Assembly (NCBI GenBank): GCA_022615215.1
Contig: JAKEHD010000320.1
Location: forward strand, 1-18,181
Source of the DNA: Blastocatellia bacterium
Lineage (GTDB): Bacteria > Acidobacteriota > Blastocatellia > UBA7656
Reading direction: 5' to 3'
DNA length: 18,181 bases
In this document: positions 6,291 to 11,765 of the stretch, piece by piece
Position numbering within the stretch: position 1 is the stretch's first letter
How the letters are laid out: each line of letters starts with the position of its first letter
Notes under the pieces: generated by a model
The model's input: only the letters and a program-made list of their open reading frames with translations
What the model was told of the DNA's origin: nothing
Database searches by the model: none
Program-made: the position numbers and the translations under genes

Positions 6291-7952
6291 ATGAAACTCT
6301 TTTTAGTGTTGACGCTGTCACTGGCTACAGTCGCGGGCGCGAAATTCAATCTCGAAGGCGAAATGCTTGCCGAAATGTCCGGCAAGCACTCGACCGCGAA
6401 CGCAACCGGCGGTCAGGTTCAAGGGTTTACGAAGGTTGACGGGACTGACCTGAAATCGCGCCTCGATGAGGCGGTCAGGCAAGGACGCTCTGAGGGGAAG
6501 CGGTTCTGGACCGCTTATACTTTCGATGTGCGGCCCGGCGTCGGAATCGATGTCGTGATAATCGGCTCACGCGGCTCGATCATAACTATAAATGGTGTGA
6601 CGAACATTTCCGGCGGGCGTTATGAAACACGCAACCTGGGCGTCTTTCTTTTGCATGAAAAGGGCGGAGGCTCGATAGTGCGGGCCGAGCTTTACAACCT
6701 CGAACGCGAACGCGACTATAGCGGCTACGCGGTCTACTGGCTCGGTCGCGGCCATAATGAAGAGAGCCTGAACCTTCTCGCAGGGCTTGTCAAAACCGTG
6801 CAATCGGTCGAAGCGGCAGATCGATTGACCGATTGCATAGGTGTGCATGATGCTCCTCAAGTAGAGGGCATATTGAAAGACCTGATTCGCAATTCTTCTA
6901 TTGAGAGAGTGCGAGCGACGGCCGTCTCCTGGCTTGGTCACATCCCCGGCCAGACGCCTTTTCTGGCCGGTCTCGTGCGCGATGAACGCGAGAGCTTAAA
7001 GATTCGCAAAGAGGCCGCCGACGCGATTGGCGAGAGTCCCGACGGCGACGCGCTCGCCACATTGCAGCAGCTTTACGCATCCGTCCGCCATCGCGAAGTG
7101 AGAAGAGAGATTCTCGATTCCGTCTCCGACAATGATGATAAGAGCGAGGCTGTAAATTTCCTAGTCCGCGTGGCTGAAAGCGAACCTGACCGCGAGTTGA
7201 GAAGAGAAGCTATAGAAAGCCTCGGCGAACAACAAGACGCGCGCACGCTTCAAGCCCTCGAACGCATAGTCAACGATTCGAGCGCCGGTACGGAACTGCA
7301 ACGAGCGGCGGTCGAGGCTATAGGCGAAAGGCCGGAAGGTGAAGCCGTTCCTTTGCTAAAGAAGGTCGTAAAGACGCACGCATCAACGGCGGTGCGCAGA
7401 GAGGCAATCGAAAGACTCGGCGACCTGGCGGGGCAGATGTCTTTTTTGATCGATCTGGCCCGCGATGAAAGAGAGAGCCTCGACCTGCGCAGAGAGGCCA
7501 TAAGCGCCCTCGCGGAGAGCGACGATGCCGCTGCGGTTTCCGCCCTGCAAAGCCTTTATTCATCGGTCGCGGATCGAAAGGTCAAGCAAGAGATCATAAG
7601 TGCGGTCGAAGACAGCGAGGACACGAGCGCCGCGATAACTTTTCTGACCGATATAACGCGCAACGATGCGGACCCTGAAGCGCGGGAGCGCGCCATCTCC
7701 GTGCTCGGCGAAATCGATGAGGACAGGGCCGCAGAGGCGCTCTCGCAACTCTACGATTCGGAGCGGAGCGAAGAGGTGAGGGAGCGAATACTCTCGGCGC
7801 TCGGCGAATCCGATAGCCGGGCTGCCTTGAAGAAGTTGATGGATGTTGCGAGGAACGATCCTTCCATGAGGCTGAGAAAGAGAGCTATTTCGGCCATCAG
7901 CGAAAGCGATGACCCGGAGGCGGTTCGCTTTCTCGAAGGTATCATTCGCTGA
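6291..7952 (+). CDS. Secreted HEAT-repeat protein (second of two)
   Basis: 553 residues from the ATG at 6291. This start is chosen because a clean signal peptide begins there (MKLFLVLTLSLATVAGA, cleavage near Ala17) and AAGGAAG lies about ten bases upstream. The open frame extends to 6204, but the extra residues do not look like a leader. Residues about 50-150 form a beta-rich domain of unknown family (RFWTAYTFDVRPGVGIDVVI, YETRNLGVFLL). HEAT repeats of about 31-32 residues fill about 155-553. Within them, a block of about 97 residues starting near 217 recurs near 378, an internal duplication offset by about 161 residues. The C-terminus is paralogous to the preceding gene. Probable periplasmic or surface interaction protein; no enzyme motif is seen. 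Confidence 0.85.
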   Translation: MKLFLVLTLSLATVAGAKFNLEGEMLAEMSGKHSTANATGGQVQGFTKVDGTDLKSRLDEAVRQGRSEGKRFWTAYTFDVRPGVGIDVVIIGSRGSIITINGVTNISGGRYETRNLGVFLLHEKGGGSIVRAELYNLERERDYSGYAVYWLGRGHNEESLNLLAGLVKTVQSVEAADRLTDCIGVHDAPQVEGILKDLIRNSSIERVRATAVSWLGHIPGQTPFLAGLVRDERESLKIRKEAADAIGESPDGDALATLQQLYASVRHREVRREILDSVSDNDDKSEAVNFLVRVAESEPDRELRREAIESLGEQQDARTLQALERIVNDSSAGTELQRAAVEAIGERPEGEAVPLLKKVVKTHASTAVRREAIERLGDLAGQMSFLIDLARDERESLDLRREAISALAESDDAAAVSALQSLYSSVADRKVKQEIISAVEDSEDTSAAITFLTDITRNDADPEARERAISVLGEIDEDRAAEALSQLYDSERSEEVRERILSALGESDSRAALKKLMDVARNDPSMRLRKRAISAISESDDPEAVRFLEGIIR

Positions 7953-7992
7953 ACATAAGCGCCCGGTCTCAATACTTCGTCTATAAATCGAA

Positions 7993-8027
7993 AGCGGGGA
8001 GAGATTCATCGAGAATCTCTCCCCGCT
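7993..8027. terminator. Strong terminator closing the sigma-HEAT cluster
   Basis: Arms AGCGGGGAGAGATTC (7993-8007) and GAATCTCTCCCCGCT (8013-8027) form a perfect 15-bp stem with a 5-base loop, 40 bases after the stop of the second HEAT gene. The T-run after it is weak (ACTTCAT), but the stem is long and stable. Confidence 0.75.
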
Positions 8028-8253
8028 ACTTCATAATGCCGGATCACCTGCGCGCCCGCATCACCTGTCCGCAAACGGCCCTTTAAGTGCGCCATCAAAC
8101 CTCTTTGCCCGGCTCCCGCTTTCATCCGCTTTCGCGCGGCGCGGGTTTTCGTATAAGCTTTAATCGAGTCGGATCTGGGAATAAACATGGCCCCTTCCGC
8201 GACAGGTCCAGCTTGCGGATCTCGCTGAATGGGACGGCCAAGGAGGTCGAGCG
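8028..8253. other. Non-coding leader region of the GlsB-like gene
   Basis: No convincing coding frame is seen here. ATCACCTG occurs twice, 17 bases apart (8043-8050, 8060-8067). A weak -10-like TATAAG lies near 8154, without a good -35. The region ends with the ribosome binding site AAGGAGG just before 8254. With the terminator it makes up the 301-base gap after the second HEAT gene. Confidence 0.4.
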
Positions 8254-8529
8254 ATGGACATTGTTTCGTTACTGATTCTGTTACTGGTGGCCGGCGTATG
8301 CGGGTCCATAGGGCAGGCGATTGCGGGCTACAGCCGGGGAGGATGCCTTGTGTCAATCGCGCTCGGATTCATAGGGGCGTTCCTGGGCGTGTGGCTCTCG
8401 CGTATGCTCGAATTGCCTGAGTTGTTCGCCGTAAATATTGGCGGTCAGAGGTTCCCTATCTTGTGGTCGATAATAGGGTCGGCCCTTTTTGTAGCGGTCC
8501 TCGGCCTGCTGTCTCGCCGCCAAAAGTGA
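8254..8529 (+). CDS. GlsB/YeaQ/YmgE-family small membrane protein
   Basis: 91 residues with AAGGAGG eight bases before the ATG. Three hydrophobic segments lie at about 4-22, 31-51 and 67-86. The glycine-rich pattern (GVCGSIGQAIAGYSRGGC, ALGFIGAFLGVWLSR, WSIIGSALFVAVLGLL) matches the transglycosylase-associated (Tag) family of small inner-membrane proteins linked to stress responses. The biochemical role of the family is not known. It stands alone between two terminators and is probably its own transcription unit. Confidence 0.88.
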   Translation: MDIVSLLILLLVAGVCGSIGQAIAGYSRGGCLVSIALGFIGAFLGVWLSRMLELPELFAVNIGGQRFPILWSIIGSALFVAVLGLLSRRQK

Positions 8530-8595
8530 CAGGTCGAGAGTGGATTTGAATCAGGCTTTCGCCCCTGTTTTTACAGAAAGTGAAAGAGTGGGAAA

Positions 8596-8622
8596 GGGTG
8601 AAGCGCGCGAGACGCTTCACCC
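8596..8622. terminator. Bidirectional terminator stem between convergent genes
   Basis: GGGTGAAGCG (8596-8605) and CGCTTCACCC (8613-8622) form a perfect 10-bp stem with a 7-base loop. It lies in the 123-base gap between the GlsB-like gene and the convergent secreted-protein gene. There is no clear T-run on either side. Confidence 0.6.
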
Positions 8623-8652
8623 CGATAGATGCAAAAGTATGCAAAGAGAAGA

Positions 8653-9735
8653 TTATTGATTCTCCGGTTTCTTTCTCCGCATGATGCCACCGACACCAAC
8701 ACCTCCTTTGGCTTCCTCTATGGTGTAATCACCCGGCACCTCGAAGAGTGACCGCGCGGGTTCGTTGCGATTGATGTTGGTCAGGCGGTAGGTGTTTTCG
8801 CCTGAGCGCGGGTCGCTGTGGCGCGTCATCACGGAGACCTGCAACTCGGGTGAATACCACCTTTCGTGGACGATCTCTATAGGAAATTCGTTTCCTATCT
8901 CGCCCGCAGCGATAGTGATAGTGGTGCGCGTGCCTTCGGCCTCGACTCCATCGAACATCTGTTTCCCGAGCGATTCGGTTCTGGCATTTTTCGCGGCTTC
9001 GCCCCTGACCGAGGCCGTAAAAGTTGCGTTGCCCGATTCGGTCGTTATCACCTCCACATGCGTGCCCTCGGCTTTTATCTTTTCATGCAGTTCCGCGATC
9101 TCTTTTTCCCTCTTCTCCTGCATTTCGGGTCTCCTGGCAGCGAGGGCTTCTTTATGTTCCCTTGCGGCCTTCATCGTCTCTTCGACGAGCCGCATTTTCG
9201 CCCTGAGCAAGGGCATCTTTCGCGCAGTGCGTTTTTGCGGATTGAGGACATAATTGGTCTCAGCCACAGGGTCATTGATGAAGACCGTTTGCATCTCCTC
9301 GCCGGACTGAACATTCAGGCCCGGTCCTATCGCCCTGACGGATTGTTCGCGGCGCGTGCGCCCCTCGCTGTCGCGATAGATTGAAGCGGAACTCTTTCGG
9401 ACGATGCGATTGCCGTCGGCGAGCACCTGAATGTGTTCGGTCACGGCTTCGGCTGAGTAGGGCGCTCCCTTGACCACTTTGCCGCCGAATTCGGACGAAG
9501 CGAAGACGAACGTATCACCTGCCTGCCCTTCTAATACGAAATGCGCTCCGCCTTCCTGTACGAAATGCGCTCCGCCTTCCTGATTCCATGCGTGTACAGA
9601 GCCTGTGAAAGCGCCGCCGCCCGCCCTGCGGGTGAAGGTAGACGGCCTGCCCTCTTGCGCCAGCACGCCCGCACTGTTCGCCAGAAGCGCCAGCGCGCAA
9701 ACGAGGGTAATGATCCATTCTCTTTTGATATTCAT
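8653..9735 (-). CDS. Secreted protein of unknown function, third gene of sigma operon
   Basis: 360 residues from the ATG at 9735, which has AAGGGAG upstream and begins a clear signal peptide (MNIKREWIITLVCALALLAN, cleavage near VLA-QE at 26/27). The frame extends to 9786, but the added residues are not leader-like. Residues 52-67 hold two exact copies of QEGGAHFV. A beta-rich part (about 70-165) includes IYRDSEGRTRREQ. A charged helical stretch (about 180-220, REHKEALAARRPEMQEKREK) follows. The C-terminal beta-rich part includes WYSPELQVSVMTRHSDPRSG and a final SLFEVPGDYTI block. From memory, proteins ending this way are common beside sigma/anti-sigma genes in Acidobacteria, without a known function. 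It probably acts in the periplasm or outside the cell. Its gene follows the anti-sigma gene after 75 bases. Confidence 0.83.
   Translation of the reverse strand: MNIKREWIITLVCALALLANSAGVLAQEGRPSTFTRRAGGGAFTGSVHAWNQEGGAHFVQEGGAHFVLEGQAGDTFVFASSEFGGKVVKGAPYSAEAVTEHIQVLADGNRIVRKSSASIYRDSEGRTRREQSVRAIGPGLNVQSGEEMQTVFINDPVAETNYVLNPQKRTARKMPLLRAKMRLVEETMKAAREHKEALAARRPEMQEKREKEIAELHEKIKAEGTHVEVITTESGNATFTASVRGEAAKNARTESLGKQMFDGVEAEGTRTTITIAAGEIGNEFPIEIVHERWYSPELQVSVMTRHSDPRSGENTYRLTNINRNEPARSLFEVPGDYTIEEAKGGVGVGGIMRRKKPENQ
9535..9582 (-). repeat. Perfect 24-bp tandem duplication within a coding gene
   Basis: Copies at 9535-9558 and 9559-9582 are identical and in frame. Each encodes QEGGAHFV just after the signal peptide of the secreted protein. 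Complete identity at the DNA level points to a recent slippage event. Confidence 0.9.
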
Positions 9736-9767
9736 AAATTCTCCCTTTCTCTTGATGTCAATATCAT

Positions 9768-9782
9768 GAGCATAATATGCTC
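9768..9782. promoter_or_regulatory. Odd palindrome between anti-sigma and secreted-protein genes
   Basis: GAGCATAATATGCTC is a perfect dyad: 7-base arms around a central A. It lies 33 bases upstream of the secreted-protein start, within the 75-base intergenic gap. It has the form of an operator for a dimeric regulator, or a small hairpin. Function is inferred from symmetry only. Confidence 0.35.
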
Positions 9783-9810
9783 GCAAATTTCGATCTCTGC
9801 TCCATAGCGA

Positions 9811-10599
9811 TCAGTGGACGAAACGAATCGCGTGCGCCACTCCATCGTAGCCGACCAGCACATCGGCCACGATGGGTTCATCCACACGCTCCGCATTCAT
9901 CGGCAACCCGAATGACACGAGCACCGAGCGCGGCAACGTAACTCTCATCAACTGGCCGCCCTCGATCGAGTTCAGACTCTCCCCATAAGTCAACGGAATA
10001 TAATCCGTCGCTATCACTTCCTCAGCCGGTTTCCCCGCCTGATCGTGGCTGTCAGATTTCGCTTTCGGGCGGCGCGAAGTCCGGCGAGGTTTATGCTGCG
10101 GCTGCCCGGTCTCCTGCACAAGCAATTGCTCTTTGCTCGGTCGAACCTCCTGCCGGGGCGTTTGCTCTTCCGGCGGTGGGACCGTCGCCGGTGCGTTGTC
10201 GTCTTTTTTGACCTCATGGGTCTGAGGCGTGCTCTCCAGGCGCGACGCGACGAGCGCCCAAATTATAAGTATCGCTGCAACTGCCGCTGCCACTCCGATC
10301 ATACGGCGGAAGCGGCGCGCGCCCGAAGGCGCAACTTCACTGACTTCGGCAGCGGGTTTCATTGCGCGCTGGCGAAAGGCTGCAACGAGCGCCGCTTCGA
10401 CGTGCGCAGGCGCTTGCTCGGCTTCGGAGTTTTGAGCCATCGCCCGCAGGCCCTTCGTCAACGTCCGCTCGTCTTCGAGACGGGCCGCGCACCGGGCGCA
10501 GGTTTCAGTGTGGGCCAGCGCGCCTTCGCGCGTCTCGGCATCGATGATCCGGTCGCGCGCCAGATCGTTTATTGCGTCTTCAAAATGTTGGCAATTCAT
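9811..10599 (-). CDS. Membrane-anchored zinc-motif anti-sigma factor
   Basis: 262 residues. The ATG at 10599 overlaps the sigma stop by ATGA, with GAGG about eight bases upstream; the longer open frame to 10722 lies antisense to nothing useful and overlaps the sigma gene. The N-terminal ZAS domain shows the full motif His30-x3-Cys34-x2-Cys37 plus Cys3, which binds zinc and the sigma factor in this family. One membrane segment spans about 99-118. A long Pro/Gln/Lys-rich linker (about 120-195) leads to a compact periplasmic domain (about 200-262: YIPLTYGESLNSIEGGQLMR, LPRSVLVSFGLP, ADVLVGYDGVAHAIRFVH). It should hold the sigma factor at the membrane until an envelope signal arrives. The sensing mechanism is not visible. 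Confidence 0.9.
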   Translation of the reverse strand: MNCQHFEDAINDLARDRIIDAETREGALAHTETCARCAARLEDERTLTKGLRAMAQNSEAEQAPAHVEAALVAAFRQRAMKPAAEVSEVAPSGARRFRRMIGVAAAVAAILIIWALVASRLESTPQTHEVKKDDNAPATVPPPEEQTPRQEVRPSKEQLLVQETGQPQHKPRRTSRRPKAKSDSHDQAGKPAEEVIATDYIPLTYGESLNSIEGGQLMRVTLPRSVLVSFGLPMNAERVDEPIVADVLVGYDGVAHAIRFVH

Positions 10600-11219
10600 G
10601 CTAAACACCTCGCCGGGCTGGTCAGGGTTGAAACCCGGCTCTCCCGGTCGGCTGCGCGCAGCTTTTCTGCGAGCAGAGCGCGCCCGCGATGCAGCCGCGA
10701 CCGTATAGTGCCCACAGAGCATGCGAGCGCCCCGGCGGCTTCGGCGTAATTCATTTCGTGCAGGTCGCAGAGCACTACGGCTTCTCTGTAATGTTCGGGC
10801 AGCGCGAGGACCGCGCGCCTGAGCGCCTCGATTGATTCGTTGCGCGTCAGGTCGTCGAGCGGATCGCCCGGAGCTATCAATCGCCCGTCAACCGTCGCGC
10901 CGTCGCCTTCGTCCGTTTCGGTGAAGGGAACATAACAACGGTCTCGCCTCAACCGGCGCAGGACATGATTGCGCGCTATGCCGTAGAGATAAGCCGAAAG
11001 CGTCCCCCGGCCGGCGTCGTACCGCTCCGGCTCGCGCATGAGTTCCATGAAGACCTCTTGAGTCACGTCCTCGGCAATCTGATTGCAGCCGCTCATCTGC
11101 AAGGCGAACCTGTATATAGCGCCCTGACGCCGCCTGTAGAGCGTCGTGAATGCGTCTTCATCTGCGGCCATCACTAACCGCAGCAATTGATCGTCGCTGA
11201 GAGTTGCTGGCAACGTCAT
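10596..11219 (-). CDS. ECF-type RNA polymerase sigma factor (second)
   Basis: 207 residues from the ATG at 11219; a GTG one codon earlier (11222) is an equal alternative, and the ribosome binding site is weak for both. Region 2 has QIAEDVTQEVFMELMR (48-62) and LSAYLYGIARNHVLRRLRR. Region 4 has LALPEHYREAVVLCDLHEMNYAEAA and a helix-turn-helix CSVGTIRSRLHRGRALL. It is translationally coupled to the anti-sigma gene by a 4-bp overlap. A GGAAC-N15-CGT element upstream suggests positive autoregulation. It differs clearly in sequence from the other ECF factor at 3148, so the two modules are not recent duplicates. Confidence 0.94.
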   Translation of the reverse strand: MTLPATLSDDQLLRLVMAADEDAFTTLYRRRQGAIYRFALQMSGCNQIAEDVTQEVFMELMREPERYDAGRGTLSAYLYGIARNHVLRRLRRDRCYVPFTETDEGDGATVDGRLIAPGDPLDDLTRNESIEALRRAVLALPEHYREAVVLCDLHEMNYAEAAGALACSVGTIRSRLHRGRALLAEKLRAADRESRVSTLTSPARCLA

Positions 11220-11226
11220 CACTCGT

Positions 11227-11262
11227 TCACTGATCGTGCGGCCTTCCGGCCGCCATTAGTGA
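11227..11262. other. Imperfect leader hairpin in front of the second sigma gene
   Basis: GCGGCC (11238-11243) and GGCCGC (11248-11253) pair around TTCC. Outer arms TCACT (11227-11231) and AGTGA (11258-11262) extend the structure across an internal loop. It lies just before the sigma start and inside the predicted 5' leader. It may be a terminator for the upstream minus-strand region or a translation-control hairpin. Confidence 0.45.
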
Positions 11263-11265
11263 TTC

Positions 11266-11288
11266 ACGTGAGACTGAAGAAAAGTTCC
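11266..11288 (-). promoter_or_regulatory. Candidate ECF promoter of the second sigma operon
   Basis: The minus strand reads GGAAC (11288-11284), 15 bases, then CGT (11268-11266). This is close to the known ECF pattern of an AAC-type -35 and a CGT-type -10. The predicted transcript would begin near 11259 with a leader of about 40 bases. Autoregulation by the encoded sigma factor is inferred. Confidence 0.4.
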
Positions 11289-11347
11289 ACAAACTGGTTC
11301 GGGGAAAAGATGCTTCGCGAAATCGCGCACTATAAACCGTGCATAGA

Positions 11348-11671
11348 TTAGAGTTGATTATTAAGCAGGCCCATCGAACGAAGCCGCTGGTGAAGAGGCG
11401 TATCCTGCGTTTTCGCCCTCAACTCTCTGACTTCCTGAACATCTCGCTCGCGATTCGCGTCAAACTCGCTTTGATGATCGTAGTAGTATGAGAGCGCAGC
11501 ATAAATCTGGGCCAGGGACAAATAACCATAGTGCTGGAAGTATATCTCTTCGGGACTCTATCCATGAGCGATCCTGTCCATAGCGACTTCGATCACCTTG
11601 ATATTCGTATCGTCTATCCACGCAATCCCGCTTTCATCAAGCCTGATATGCGCAGTCAAAACAGTTGACAT
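11348..11671 (-). pseudogene. DUF433-family antitoxin-type gene with an in-frame stop
   Basis: Reading the minus strand from the ATG at 11671 gives MSTVLTAHIRLDESGIAWID, then NIKVIEVAMDRIAHG, a TAG stop at codon 38 (near 11560), then SPEEIYFQHYGYLSLAQIYA and further residues to a TAA at 11348. The frame is otherwise open over 108 codons. The part after the stop carries the DUF433 hallmark SPEEI...LSLAQIYAALSYYYDH. Family members usually have Trp or another residue between HG and SPEEI, so TGG to TAG is the likely change. The start keeps an excellent site (GGAGGTGA nine bases upstream). DUF433 proteins usually pair with a DUF5615 PIN-like toxin, but none is seen: the next gene downstream is the sigma factor. 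Read as a recently broken orphan antitoxin. Confidence 0.82.
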
Positions 11672-11684
11672 CTCTCTTCACCTC

Positions 11685-11710
11685 CCGGTCAGTTCTATTG
11701 ATCTGACCGG
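11685..11710. promoter_or_regulatory. Inverted repeat touching the DUF433 ribosome binding site
   Basis: CCGGTCAG (11685-11692) and CTGACCGG (11703-11710) are perfect 8-base arms around 10 bases. On the minus strand the repeat ends at the Shine-Dalgarno of the DUF433 gene. It could be an operator for an autoregulated antitoxin or an mRNA hairpin. It also lies 56 bases after the amidohydrolase stop, so a terminator role is possible though no T-run follows on that strand. Confidence 0.5.
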
Positions 11711-11765
11711 TTTGATTTTACCATCAATGGATTCCCAACAGCCGCCGAAATGCTGGAGGAAGCCG

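Noticed and set aside
4784..7952. HEAT-repeat proteins as phycobilin lyases or DNA alkylation repair enzymes
   Set aside because: Only the generic HEAT fold is seen. Both have export signals and lack features of those enzymes.
10045..10749. 234-codon plus-strand frame opposite the anti-sigma and sigma genes
   Set aside because: It is Arg/Ala-rich shadow coding across two genes joined by an ATGA overlap, with no family features.
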